From Portulaca oleracea (taxonomy: Eukaryota > Streptophyta > Magnoliopsida > Caryophyllales > Portulacaceae), in contig CM055871.1 in the NCBI GenBank assembly GCA_029582165.1, positions 53,040,112 through 53,104,111 on the forward strand: a stretch of DNA of 64,000 nucleotides, read 5' to 3'. The stretch's first letter is position 1. The number at the start of each line of letters is the position of its first letter. The notes beneath the pieces are model-generated. The model had not been told where the DNA came from and did not search any database. It saw nothing but the letters and a program-made list of their open reading frames with translations. Shown in pieces: positions 12,118-24,860 of this stretch. Position numbers and translations under genes: made by a program.

Positions 12118-14239
12118 ATGGAGAAACCTTTGTTCATCTCATTAGTTCTTCTAACACTCATAATATTACCGCTACGATTAGTCGCGGCATTCTCAAAACA
12201 TGAAAAATTGACCGTAAAACAGCAACTCGACCTCCTCAATAAGCCCGCCATCAAGAGTTTTAAGGTATGTTTTCGGGTTCACTCTGTAATTTACTAAGTT
12301 GTCATCTGCTTCACTTTAGTCAAAAATTTGTACTCACCTTGGCCTCGATCAGAGTGCCTTCTTTGACACCCAAAACTTTAGAATATATGCTTCGGGAGAT
12401 CTTTCTAGATGAACGCAACCTTATCTCGGGAAGCATTACTGCCTGCTGAGAGACTGTAAATGAAGAACACCTCTAAACAAACAATATTGTAAGATCTATA
12501 TTAGTTTTAAGTATAGGACATATTACATGCAAAATATAGCCATGGACCTGACAAATTGGTTATTCTGGTTAGGTTCAGGTTGGGATGGGTCATTTTTTTA
12601 GTCTATTTGATTTCGGGTCGTATTATTTTTAGGCTAACAAGCTTTTCTTGTAAAAATTATAATATCTTTGGTGGAAGATAAATCTGGGTCAACTCACGTT
12701 TGGTCATTTTTTACACTTCCAGGCTAGGTTAGGGTGGGTCATATGGGTCGGGTCAATTTTGCTAGGAGATCGCTCTTCAGCGCTTATATACAAACACAAT
12801 CTTCTTTTATTTCTCATGAATAATTTCGTGTATGAACAGACCGATTACGGAGTCATATTTGATTGTGTGGAAATCGACAAGCAACTAGCCTTCGATCATC
12901 CGTTGCTTAAAAACCACTCTATACAGGTCCTCTATTTCTCATCTATTTTTCTCGACGATTATTAAACAAGCATCATAAAAATTGATAGAAAAATGTCCTT
13001 TAAATAACATTATTCTTGAAAATGCAGAGGAAGCCAAGCAAGAAAATGATTTCCAAACAGCCAACAGATAACAGACTTTCTTCTTCACATATGATCGTAC
13101 CAAAGGTGAGATGTCCAAGAGGTACGGTTCCCATCAAGAGAATCAAAGAAGAAGATCTAATTGCTATGAAGAAATTTAGGCCTTCAATGCCCATGAAATT
13201 CGCCATTGATGAAGCCCCTCCGACGGACCACGTAAGTAAACATATCCAACTCAACTTTCACTAATGTGATTAACTAATGATACAAAGAAACGCAAATTAC
13301 TATAGGTACATCGTGTTGTACTTATCTAGATACACCACATATGTTGAAATATAAAAGTTTTTTATAAGATGAATTTTTGTAAAAATTTGATAACTTTAAA
13401 AAAAATATTGATGAATTTTATAATAATATTGATAAATTTATGGTGAATTTTATAATTAATATTGATGATTTTACCTTAAAAAAAATATACATATATTAAT
13501 AAAAATCTTGTACCAAGACTCCCACTAAATTTCAGGCTAGTTAACAATCACGCCCGATTCTTCAACATGTATATATGAAATTGATTACTTGATTCTTCGA
13601 CGTGTATATATGAAATCGATTACTTGACAAAGCTCTACAACCATGATCTCTAAGAGACTAATTCCAACGGACCCATCATAAAAAAACAGAAGCACAAACA
13701 ATACAACACAAAACTATCACTATCATGTAAGCTGTCTATACCTTGACAAACACCAATATTCGTTAAGAGTCTGATTTCAAGAGATCCACATATACAGAAA
13801 AGTAATCCAAACGAAATCGAATACTTTTCTCTTGATTGACTTGACCCGATGTTGAACATAGCAATATTTGGTGCAGATTGCAACAGTTGTAGCGTTTGCT
13901 GACAATCTCGGAGTAGCAGGCACGACAAATATATGGAGTCCGGAGGTTACGAATAACAACCAGTTTAGTTCCGCGTCTATATATGTGGCAAGTGACGATG
14001 GTTCTGTCACAAATGCCATAGCCGCAGGTTGGTCGGTAATATACTTTGTCATTATACAAATTTCTCATGAATTAATCTATATTTTTTTCCAATTTTTAAG
14101 ATTATTAAAAAAAATTACGATGTTTTAATTGTAGGTGAATCCATCCCTATACCAGAACTTCACTCACCTAAATACTTATTGGACTGTAAGAATCAACATC
14201 GTTGAAATGTCTTCCCTTTGTTCAGAAATTTTGATGCTA

Positions 14240-14298
<59 letters not shown>

Positions 14299-15321
14299 CT
14301 AGAATGATTAGTTTTGAGTATTGACATGAGAATAATTGTTTACGATTTTTCGAAAACGAAAATCGCAGAGAGACGGTGCCAAGACCACAGGTTGCTTCAA
14401 CATAGTTTGTCCAGGGTTTGTACAAGTAAGCCACGAAACACCTCTTGGTGTCGTTTTACAGCCCGTCTCCGAATATAATGGCAAACAGTACAGCACAGAT
14501 TTTTCCATAGAGCAGGTATTTCTTCGTTGCAAATTTAGTAATAGTACGTCGTTTCATAATGTTGATCATTGTGTATATCTTGAAAAATTAATAGTTTACG
14601 TTTTCAAAGAACCGCACAAATTTTTCCATAGAGCAAGTACTTCATTGCAATTTTAGTAATAGTAGTTTCATAATGTTGAGCATTGTATATCTTAAATATG
14701 GAATCAACCTCATTCATTATGTATTTTAGCCATTTTTTTTCAAATACAAAAAAATAATGAATAAAAATATTATTTTATCCAATTTACATACGATATTATA
14801 GTTATAGAATTCTGTTGTATCATTTTAATTCAACTTAATATATAATAATATGGTTTCAATATAGGGCAGGAGACATAAAAAGTGTCTCGCCCCAAGACTC
14901 ATAATATTTTTGCCCTAACAAGTTTCCTCATATTTCTATTTCATAGGATCAATCAACCCGTAATTGGTGGCTATATATTGAAGGAAGCCACGTCGGGTAC
15001 TGGCCCAAGGAGCTCTTCACCACCTTAGCCAAAGGGGCCATGAGAGCCGATTGGGGCGGAGAAGTCAATAGTCCAGTGGACATTGGAACCCCGGCGATGG
15101 GAAGCGGTCATTTCCCCGTGGAAGGATTCAAAAAAGCTTGCTACATTAGGAATATGATGATCACCAACGAATCTTACCCATGGTTTCCTCCCTCGCCGAA
15201 TATTCTCAAACAACAATTGACCAATCCTACTTGTTTCAAGGTTTCGTTCGATACACCCGAATTTGAGAATGATTCGGGCCATTTTATGTACTTTGGTGGA
15301 CCTCCTAACTGTAAGCTATGA
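12118..15321 (+). CDS. Neprosin-family secreted protein (array copy B)
   Basis: Exons 12118-12264, 12840-12926, 13028-13231, 13877-14035, 14135-14185, 14369-14515, 14947-15321; six phase-0 GT-AG introns; 389 residues. Signal peptide at 1-24; activation-peptide part 50-146 (DKQLAFDHPLLKNHS, CPRGTVPIKR); neprosin domain 147-389 with TGCFNIVCPGFVQ, NWWLY, ADWGGEV, MGSGHFPVEGF and MYFGGPPNC. Glu304 of WGGEV is present; the position matching the other catalytic glutamate is Ala195 (IAAGW), 109 residues upstream. Exons 3-7 have clearly diverged from the other two copies, while exons 1-2 are nearly identical to the preceding gene. Intron 5 holds a long (AT)n run. Likely secreted; a binding or inactive-enzyme role is as plausible as proteolysis. 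Confidence 0.9.
14243..14297. repeat. (AT)n microsatellite
   Basis: About 27 uninterrupted AT units in intron 5 of neprosin copy B. Likely length-polymorphic. Confidence 0.9.
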
Positions 15322-16737
15322 GGAAGATTTATGGTTAGCTAGTTCAATGTTTGAACTATACCATTTTTGGTTCGGCTTTTGTCCAAGAAATAATAATTTC
15401 TTTCTGATATAAACCCTAAAGTTCGTAGGTGATATACATCAACTTCAGTAATTCTCCATAATGGTTCTTGATTACTAATGTAATCTAGTAAGGTTATTAG
15501 TACCGAAATTGGACGATGACTAAAAGGACATCTTGCTAATGTAGATTAATTATATTAGCATGTCGAATAAGTTGATAACAAAGACATGAGTCCGTAGGAC
15601 TGCGACTTGCTAAGCAACACTGACATTAAGAGAAAGTCCTCAATAATGTTCGCAACCCCAAAAAATCGGGACGTTACATGGGTGCCATTAATATGGACAA
15701 AATCTTGAGAAGGGTCGAGTCCAAAACTCATTGCCACCCACAGTCACAATAGAAGGATCGCAATCTTTCACATTTGAAGTCAATCCAATCTAATTGGATT
15801 TAGATTCTTTTTGCCAGATTCAGATTAGATTTTTCTGCTTCAGATCGGAGCAGATTCATTTCATATTCGAACGTGAATGCCATCCCTAGGATCCACTCAT
15901 CCTTTTGGGGGGTTAATTTAGACATGGCAAGATTGTTCGGGTCGGGTTTGGGTGGCTCCAATTTGGGTCAAGAGACTTTCGGGTTGGACCAGGTTTGGGT
16001 TGGGCCAAGTTTGAGTTCAGAAGAAAATATTCAAGTCTCTGTGGGTCGGGTTAGGGTTGGGTTGAGCTCAGGTGAAGACTGTCGTTAGGTCGCGTCATTT
16101 GTATTGATTTTCTAAATTACGCTGCTCTAACCACTAAACATTAACATCATTAGCGTTTTAGAAAATGTTACTTAAAATGCTAGACGGGAGCTCACTGTAT
16201 GCTAACATTTATCAAATTAGAGCTTTTTGTTGAGTTAAAATGCTAAATGTTATTTCAAACACTATTCACTACTGACAAACCAATTTTTATATGGTGCACT
16301 TTGGAGTACCTACCAAGATCCACCTACGTGTCTAATTTTAAATCCTAAAATTTAAGGTTTTTGGATGCTATAGTATTGTACTTTGAGGGAGTTGAACAAT
16401 AATTCAACGAACTTTTTTCTTGAAAAATAATATACTATACTCTAGGGGTGTTAGGTAATAATGACCCCGGGAAGCCTTGCTAGTATGTTACATGATACCA
16501 AAGTTACAAATCAAAAACTATTCTAGGCCTTGAATATTCAAATCTATCTCCATTTTCACATTTTGGTGAACAGTTTTTGAAAGGAATTCTTGCAATAGGA
16601 AGAACCGAAAAATAAAGACGTCGGGTAAATGTGAACATGGCATCAATATTACAATAGAAACAACAAACAAAAGCCCAACAAAACTTACGATAATCTTCAC
16701 AGATCGAAAAGAGAAGAGAACCTCATGTCGGCTACTA
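15322..16737. other. Intergenic spacer
   Basis: Contains the 3' ends of two convergent genes. A G/T-rich degenerate stretch with repeated GGGTCGGG and GGGTTGGG words lies at 15930-16090. No gene or clear element was recognised. Confidence 0.5.
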
Positions 16738-19700
16738 CTACTCGTCAGTGACACATCCGTTGGAAGCCGATTGCACATTCTTGATGTACTGAGAATGACG
16801 AAACACGAACATTAGCAAACTGAAAATTGAGGGTTAATAATGCTAAAAGGAAGGAAGATGAAACACTTGTCATAATGTACCGTGTAAAGAACTCTTTTGT
16901 TAGCCTTATAAGGAGGCGGGTTCCAATTTTTTCGTCGTTGCTCCATTTCTTCATCTGTCAACTCGGCATCCACTCTCCTGTTTTGGACATCAATCTTAAT
17001 AATGTCTCCGTTCCGAATAAATGCAATCGGTCCACCAACTTGTGCTTCAGGGCACACATGGCCAATGACAAACCCGTGTGAAGCTCCAGAAAATCTCCCG
17101 TCAGTCAACAGAGCAACTTCCTATAGCAAAAAAGTATGTTTGATGAATGAGTGATTGCCTACATTTGTGACATAAAGATTGCTTACATTTGTGACAACAT
17201 AAGCGCGACCCACACTGGGAGAATTTTCATTGTCATGATGTTTAATGCATCAAAGTTAATCCAAAACTAAAGAAAATATATAAACAGCTACAAAGTACCT
17301 TTCCGAGGCCTGCTCCGACTATGGCGCTTGTAGGTGTCAACATTTCAGGCATGCCCGGGGCACCTTTAGGACCCTCACCTCTAATGACAACTACCTTTCC
17401 CTAGAACACAATTTTTTTAACAACAAAATGAATTAGACGGTCGATTTCATAAAGTTGTCCAATTTTAGCAAATAAACCGAAAATCAAAATACCTTAAAAC
17501 TTTGAGGATCCTCCGAGATCGCTGCAATCATAGCTTCTTCACCTTCAAACACAAGTGCAGGTCCTACAAAGTTTCATAGGAAATGGTAAGTAGTATTTAC
17601 AATTTCTTCAAAGAACTCGACATGAGAAGGGAAAGAAAAAAAAATAAAGGGATGCATAAACAAAAGGTACCAGAAAAATATAACCCTTCTTTTCCGGTGA
17701 TTTTTGCTACTGAACCCTCCGGAGCAAGGTTACCATACAAGATTTGAATGTATCCTGTTCTTTTGATAGGGTTGGACAATGGTCTAACCACTTGCTGAAA
17801 TAGAGATCACATATAAACAACTTCTTTAAAGAAAGGTACAATTTGAATGATCAACCACTTGCCCATATGAGAAAACATACATCATACCTGACCTTCGGCA
17901 AGGGGAGGGAAAAGCTTTGCATTCTCGGCCAATGTTTTCCCAGTAACTAAGCAACCAAAAGGAGAAAAGGAGTAAACACGGGAAACTACAATAGCACCTA
18001 ATGTGGGTCCCACCATTGCAGGGTCTAAAAGGTCGAGATGTTGGCAAGGTTGTTAAAATCGGGATCCTAACTCGAAACTATGGGGAAGTTAGGATCGAAA
18101 TTTAGCTCATGCTAGGAGACATGTTATACCGACTCAACTATGCCTATGTCCAAGGGTACTCAAAAGTCCGACATAGGTTCCTATATTGGATTCGGTGTAT
18201 TTTAGAAAATGTTGTAGTTTTAGTTTAAAATGGAATGTTGAGTGTCTATACCAATGTCAACTCGAGTAGGCGGGACACAATGAAGTGTCCGGGTAATACA
18301 GGCAGGGAGACTGATTTCCGGAGACCCACAAAAGGTTTCGAGGAAGAAAAAAGTTGAATGTGGAAATCATTTGAAAAAAAGGCAAAAAACAATGTCGTGC
18401 TTATACCTGTCATGCAATCCCCATCAAGGAATCCTAGCTCAAGAAGGTATCGTATAACTCCAGGTGTTCCGCCGACCTGTGTTGGATCAATGACAAACAA
18501 CGGAAAATAATACATCACCATTCAAAATCATGTCCGCAATTTTCATTCTTGAGGCCAATGAGAAGAGAACCAGTGACTAGTCATACTTTGTGCAAGTCTT
18601 CCATAACATATCTGCCGCTTGGCTTGAGATCCGCGAGTAGAGGAATCTTGTCACTGACCTTTTGGAAATCATCGAGTGTCAACTCCAAACCAAAAGACCT
18701 ATGATAGGTAAAGAATGTACGTCTTATTTGGCACCTTCATAGCAATAAGAAAGAAAACATTTACATTACTAGAGGAACCAATCGAACTCACCTAGCTATG
18801 GCAATCAAGTGTAAAACGGCATTGGTAGATCCTCCTAGGGCTATGACCATAACCATTGCGTTCCTCAATGACTTTTCAGTGATTATGTCTCGTGGTTTTA
18901 AATCCATCATAAGCAAATCCAACATATACTTTCCAGCAATGCGACACTCATCCAACTTCAAAGGGTCTTCCGCTGGTGTTGAAGAGCTATATATATATAT
19001 ATATAAGGGGCAAAGTACGCACATCGACATAAGAAATCTATGACGACAAAATGAGGGAATCTATGATAGAATTTGCACTGATATCCATACACCTGTAAGG
19101 AAGAGTCATTCCCATGGTCTCAATAGCCGATGCCATAGTATTTGCTGTATACATACCACCACAAGCCCCTGCCCCGGGACATGCGTTACGGATAACATCC
19201 ATTCTATGCTTCTCGGTAATAGCTCCACTAATATACTCTCCGTAAGACTAAACTGGCAAAAGAGAAGGAATCATAAATTGTTTCATTCAGGGAGTGTTTG
19301 GTAGGAACCCCACGGAAATTTTTCCCGGGGAACATTTCCCATGGGAAGTTTTCCATAGGAAAATGGAGAAAATGGAGAAAATGGTGGGCCCATAGTGAAA
19401 ACTTTTCCGAAGTCAACCCGCGTCCAAACATGGGGAAAATAAGTCAACACGAGAAAATTGACCATTTCCTCGGGGTTATTGACCAACCAAACTCACCCTC
19501 AGATATTGGTGAGCCTAGAACACGACTCAATAGAACGGCTATAGATCAATGATTAACCTAAACAACTACCATAGAACCCCTTATAGCAAAAGCATAGATC
19601 TCACTTAGTAAAGCTAATAAGCTTATCATCTTGCAAATTTTAAAGACCCTTCTCCAAATTAGTTGTTCATGTAATTGTAGTGTTCATGTCTAACATTGGA

Positions 19701-21382
19701 AATTCGGACTACTAGGTCTCCTTAATATATATACTCTTAAGAGTGAAAAGGGGCAATTTATGTACTTTTTCTTATCAACTTCCACGCATATAGCAAGCAT
19801 GATTCGGTAAGAAGAACTTTAACACATGTTTCCAAGGCAACTTGCACATACATCAACTAATAACAGCAATCAGATGCATAAACAACAACAAAAACGACTT
19901 TACGTGGGTCTAGGATGATCTTACGATACCTGACAGGCATTTACAATGTCAAAGGTTCTTCCATTAAGATGGGCAGGCTGCAAGAAAACAAAACCTAACA
20001 TTAGTTTCTACAAGCACTGCCATTTAGATCGCAGAAAAGATTAATATTAGTTTCTATAAGCACCATCACCATATCTCAGAAAGGAAGAAAGGAATTCATG
20101 ACAAACTGCTGCCCTGTAAAGCATTGTGCTGGCTTTTCATAAATACACCAATATAAGGTACATCCTCACTAATCTACTCGGTGAAGCTACAGACGTTCAT
20201 ATGATCCAGGGCTAGAAAAATCTGTCGGATATGATAACCTAGATTTGTCTGATGCAGAAAAATGGGTACGGTTATCATATGTTTGACCGAATTTGGAGAA
20301 TGAGTTGTCCAGACCTTAAAGACAACACAGGTTCGGCCACAAGTGCACTCAATTTATAGATATTTTTGGTCCAACTTTTCAAGAAAATATTCGGATTGTT
20401 CTAGTCCTGTCACACACGTGACACAATTTCAGTGAAAATGTCAAAAAGTCGTACTACAAATTCAAACATTCGGGCTTGGACATCAAACATTCAGGTCTGG
20501 GTCAAGAGGTTCTGTCAGACATGCTAAAATGCAAAGGTCAGACTAACCTTGATAGTACCACCATAGATCATGATACTCGGCCTGTTAAGCCGCCCCATAG
20601 CCATGATAGCACCTGGCATCTGCACAAATTTTGCCATTACTGACCAAAACAGCCATATAACCGAGCCATAAACCGATAAATAATAGTACTCGATTACTAA
20701 CACCAGTATCGTCCTACTAATGTGACGTTCAGCAGGGGCCAGATGTAGATAGGGTTCCTTTGTGCACGGGAGTGCATGAAGATGCTGATTCCGATGGACC
20801 CAGAAACCAAAAAAAAAAATCATTTTAAAACCGAAAACAATACAGAGTACTACTGCTTACATTTTTGTCACATCCAGGGACCGAGATGTTGGCATCATAC
20901 CACTGAGCAGCCATAACAGTCTCAATACTATCCGCAATCAAATCCCGCGATTGTAAACTGTAACACATCCCTCTCGTCCCCTGTGAGATCGCATCACTTA
21001 CACCGATCGTATTGAAAACAAAACCGACCATCCCAGCATCTCTGGCACCTTCCTTAACAGCTTCGGCCAACTTCAACAAATGCATATTACAAGTGTTACC
21101 CTCGAACCAAACCGAGGAAATCCCCACTTGGGGCTTGTGGAGATCATCCTCAGAGAGACCAACACCGTAGAGAATAGCCTGCGAACCGCCCTGGGACTTG
21201 GGCTCGGTCACGCGGGAGCTGTACTTGTTTAGTTTGGTCGACGAGTTTGAAGTTGATGATGAAGTTATGGTGACATATCTTTTAGGGGGTAAATAAGGGG
21301 TAGTTGAAGTTCTTTTGGGGGAATTTGGGGCGGTAAAGTTTCGAGTTGCAACAGGGATATGGATAGATGATGTTGCTTGCAT
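16738..21382 (-). CDS. DHAD: Dihydroxy-acid dehydratase, chloroplastic
   Basis: Catalyses dehydration of 2,3-dihydroxy-3-methylbutanoate and 2,3-dihydroxy-3-methylpentanoate to the 2-oxo acids, the third shared step of valine and isoleucine (and leucine) synthesis in plastids. Thirteen coding exons in transcript order: 21382-20861, 20619-20548, 19977-19930, 19247-19093, 18986-18792, 18698-18587, 18476-18407, 17946-17888, 17794-17671, 17563-17493, 17400-17299, 17120-16881, 16788-16738. They join to 606 residues, close to the Arabidopsis enzyme. The first ~55 residues are Ser/Thr-rich, acid-poor and transit-peptide-like. Cys98 (NTCNMHL), Cys171 (PGCDKN) and Cys243 ([12 protein letters not shown]) are the expected [2Fe-2S] ligands. 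Other motifs: [48 protein letters not shown]. All introns are GT-AG. I chose the ATG at 21382 because an upstream splice acceptor lies between it and earlier in-frame codons. Full and intact; no sign of decay. Confidence 0.95.
19286..19505. repeat. MITE-like element inside a DHAD intron
   Basis: Left end GGGAGTGTTTGGTAGGAA and right end ACCAACCAAACTCACCCTC are imperfect inverted repeats. The interior is palindromic (TTTTCCCGGGGAACATTTCC). It lies between coding exons 3 and 4 and resembles the elements near 1695 and 43740. Confidence 0.5.
20690..20820. repeat. SINE-like relic in a DHAD intron
   Basis: GCAGGGGCCAGATGTAGATA and CGGGAGTGCATGAAGATGCT recall a similar passage at 30055-30140 (TCTAGATGTAGGCAGCC..., GAGTGCATGAAGAAACTGAT), followed here by an A-rich tail. 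Probably old SINE-derived DNA; classification uncertain. Confidence 0.3.
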
Positions 21383-22400
21383 TTTGATGACATATGTAGG
21401 AAGGAAGTCACCAATCTGAGATTGGATGAGATGATCAACATAAATTAGATAACGCAAAATGACAGGGAAAAGATCTCTAGACGTATCGAAACTGACCCAA
21501 CCATCAAGACCTGACGATGCGAAAATTAGTTAACACAAAATGGGCCTAAACCCGACTCAACGTCTGGTTCCCATTATTCCTTGAGAAAATTGGTAAACTT
21601 TCTCAAATACGAACAAACTACCCAAATCACAACATGCCTCAATGTGAAGCTAACCTTAACACCCAATTGTCGGGTCTAAAAATCATCTACAAGCAACAAG
21701 CTCTGTTTTCCTTAATGTCACGGTACAAAGTAAAAGATGCCTAGAAATTCTTACATGCCAAAACCGATACTCCAAAATCCCGCCTAAGCGAGTTACAAAG
21801 GGGTCGGATGTCATGGCCCGCGCCCCTACATTTTGCAATTTAGAAAACGGTTCCAATCGACCAGAAATTTAGAAATCGTCCGCTACCTACTCCTCTATAA
21901 TCATGGTAATGGAATCAGGGCTGCTTCAATAAGACACTTTACTTTAGTCTATTGCAAACTAAATCTAACCCTAACTCTAATTTCAAAAATCAATCAAAAT
22001 TTACGATAAAACATCTACTAACTATAATTTCACAATCAAAATCAAACTCCACTTTCCTAACTTAGTTATCATTCATCTGCAATTCGATCAATCGCCATGC
22101 ATGCACCAATTTCTGTGCAGTTCATGTCAGAAACTTCAATTCTATGGGGAATTTACTAGCTGGCTAAAATATACAAAATTCGCAAATTTTCCCAAATAAT
22201 TGAAAGAAAAATATGCAGAAGAAGTATGATCAAGCATCAAAATACACAAATTCGCAATTAAACCCAGAAATAGAAGTTGAATTTTGCCAATTTCTGTTGA
22301 AAAATTGAGGAATTGAAAGAGGGAGAAAGAGAGTACCTGGAGTGCTAACTGTGTGTTAAGATTGCCAGAATGCCAGGTGCTCAAGTGTAGTGACGCGCAA
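21383..22400 (-). other. 5' leader of DHAD with a probable long leader intron
   Basis: A strong donor (CCAG/GTACTC) ends a leader exon at 22337, and a strong pyrimidine-tract acceptor (CCAATCTCAG) stands before 21415. This predicts a 921-base intron at 21416-22336 and a second leader segment 21383-21415. The cap site is probably near 22.4 kb. This is inferred from splice signals only. Confidence 0.5.
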
Positions 22401-24100
22401 ACTTGAAATTGTCTTTTATATCTTTGAAAAGTAAAAGTTATGTCATTGTGAGAAAAAGAAAATAAAAGCTACTACCTTCCAAAGAAGGGAGAATATCGCT
22501 CACAAAAATATGGGTTCGGTAAATTTGGATTAATTAAATTTGGTCAATTTCAAAATTCAGATTCAAATTTGATGTTGGTGTCCAGTTTTTTTTTTTTTTG
22601 GATTTATCAATTTAGATGAAGTTAAATTTGGGTCAAAATCAGATCCAACGTTAGAAATATTGACTACGGATGTTTGGTCAATCAGTATTAATTTGCAAGT
22701 TGCAACTGATAAAAAATGGAGGGATTGGTCTTTTATTTTGGTTGGGCCTGCAATTAGTTTTGCCCTCTTGGTTTTGGCTTGTATTGCGGTGGGCTGAGCC
22801 CACTATCTCACTTCGTTTTTAATAAATGGGCTTTATGGCCTTAACTTTCGGGAAAAAAAAATATTTAGTCAATTAACGTCAAAATCGGGTTCGGGTCTAG
22901 TGGAATAGAATGAATTCATTTATTCAGGTCGGACGAAATTTTGTTGGCGCTAAAGGAGAATGTCTTTCTCTAACTAATTAGTTATATATAGCGTATTTTA
23001 ACCCTTAATTTGTCAAATTATATGAGCTAGGGCATCTCGAATTCCTGGGTAATTTTAATTTATCAAAATTTACCAATTTTTGCCTAAATTTACCAAAATT
23101 TATTAAAATTTACCAAAGTTAAAAACAAAAAAATAAATTTTGATATATTACTATAAATTTGCCAAAAGTTACCAAAATTTACCAAAGATTATCACAGTTA
23201 AAAAACAAAAAAAATAAATTTTGATATATAAGCGTAAATTTGCCAAAAGTTAACAAAATTTATTAAAAGTTACCAAAATTTAACTTTTACCCAACTACTT
23301 TTACCCATAAATTTGACACACCTTTATTATATAACATTATTATTAATAGATTTGTGGTAAAAAAAAAAAAAAGCAGACAATATAGTAAATAACTATAGTC
23401 ATTTACGCATAGCTTATTGGTGGGGTTGAGCAGGTATGTCATATTTACCCTATCTATAAAAATGTTCAATTAGCAGAATAAATTTAGATAAACTCAATTG
23501 AAATACAATCTACTCGAAATTATCCATATGAGCTACCCTTCTTATTGCTACTAAAGTTCATACAAAAACTAATACAGACAATCGCTAGCCTTTTTATTGC
23601 AAATAAATAAAGTCTTCATTAGCATAATTATTTTTTAGATAATTTTAAGTTATTAGCCCATTTATTCAAAAAAACCAACCAAAATGTCAAAAGAGCACAA
23701 GTACAAAAACTGCCCAGAAAGAGCAAAGTACAAGGAAACAAGACGTTAATAATTCAACCTTTGAAGGTATTTGATAACATTAATCCTATGAAAATAACTT
23801 TCATATAATATAAAGTAAAGATAATAAGAAAAGAGAGAGATTGTCCCAAAACTAATTGTTTATTTTTCTACTCCCTCTTTGCAGCATTCCCTATTGTACC
23901 CCCAACCAGGCCACCAATTTAGTTGGCTGCATAAAATATATGAGAATAAATAAATCAACACACATATATATATATATTATATATATGAATGAGTTGACTT
24001 ATATATAAGTAAAAAATCAACATATAATGACTAGTGAGAGAATAAGTAAAATCAATATTATATGAATGAATTGATTAATTAAAATTCATATATATCGTGC
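22401..24100. other. Repeat-rich intergenic spacer
   Basis: No gene seen. At 23040-23300 there is a degenerate tandem array of AAATTTACCAAAA-type words, including two copies of an ~80-base unit ending AAATAAATTTTGATATATNA. The rest is AT-rich DNA, ending with short AT runs near 23962-23990. Confidence 0.55.
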
Positions 24101-24102
24101 AT

Positions 24103-24290
24103 TACCTTCTGGTCCAGAACTTCAACAGCAACCACCTCGACCTCCGGGGTAACATGTCCGTCCAGAAGGCTCTTTGTCTCGAACCTGTCACTGCCTTGCT
24201 TACAATGGTTCTTGATGTGGCAGTGCCGACTGTCGGTGTGCATAATCTCATTGATGAAGGTCTGAGAACAAAAATTGCATCCAATTCGTT
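24103..24290 (-). pseudogene. Relic of a zinc-finger-like coding fragment, copy 1
   Basis: On the minus strand the text reads HIKNHCKQGSDRFETKSLL followed by DGHVTPEVEVVAVEVLDQK. It parallels the better preserved copy at 24714-24860 (HIKNHCEKCGDRFETENLL). Here the second cysteine of the CEKC pair has become Gly and the final Cys is lost. It has no start, no complete domain and no neighbouring exons. Confidence 0.4.
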
Positions 24291-24660
24291 AAGTCATTTG
24301 TAAATTAATTTGATATAATTTCAATTGTGTTAATAATAAAAATCGGTTCTTAAACGAACAAAAGCCTCTCTCGAAAACGTTTTCATCAATAACCTACTTT
24401 GTCAATTGAGTTACATAACGCAGTTATATCATGAACTAGTACTTAGATCCGTGCGTTGCACGAGACGCAAATAAATCATACGTATTATTGAAAATATTCT
24501 CGATTTTATAATTAAAAGAATAAAGAAAAAAATTAAGTAATAAAAAAGAATAGTGTTCTTATTTAAAAGAATAAAGGAAAAAGAATAATGCATATAAAAA
24601 AAAGAAAAGAAAAAAGAGTCATCAATGCAAATATATACACATTAATGCACATATATACAC

Positions 24661-24662
24661 AG

Positions 24663-24697
<35 letters not shown>
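24661..24697. repeat. (AT)n microsatellite
   Basis: A run of AT units directly before the second relic zinc-finger-like fragment. A shorter AT-rich run also precedes the first copy, so the duplicated block may have included it. Confidence 0.85.
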
Positions 24698-24699
<2 letters not shown>

Positions 24700-24713
24700 A
24701 TATGATATATGAT

Positions 24714-24860
24714 TATCTTCTGGTCCAGTACTTCACAAGAGACGACCTCCACCTCCGGCGCAGACATGTTCGTCGAGAAGGTTCTCTGTCTCAAACCTGT
24801 CACCACATTTCTCACAATGATTCTTGATATGTCGGTGCCGGTAGCGGCGGCAAAAATTCG
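24714..24860 (-). pseudogene. Relic of a zinc-finger-like coding fragment, copy 2
   Basis: The minus strand encodes HRHIKNHCEKCGDRFETENL then LDEHVCAGGGGRLL and a stop. The CEKC...HVC spacing suggests the end of a zinc-binding domain. It resembles 24103-24290 in DNA and reading frame, with the same TTCTGGTCCAG at its downstream edge. I do not recognise the parent gene. No exon that could complete it was found nearby. Confidence 0.4.

Noticed and set aside
20524..20823. A 99-codon minus-strand open frame
   Set aside because: It contains the true 72-base DHAD exon 2 (20619-20548) plus intron sequence on both sides.
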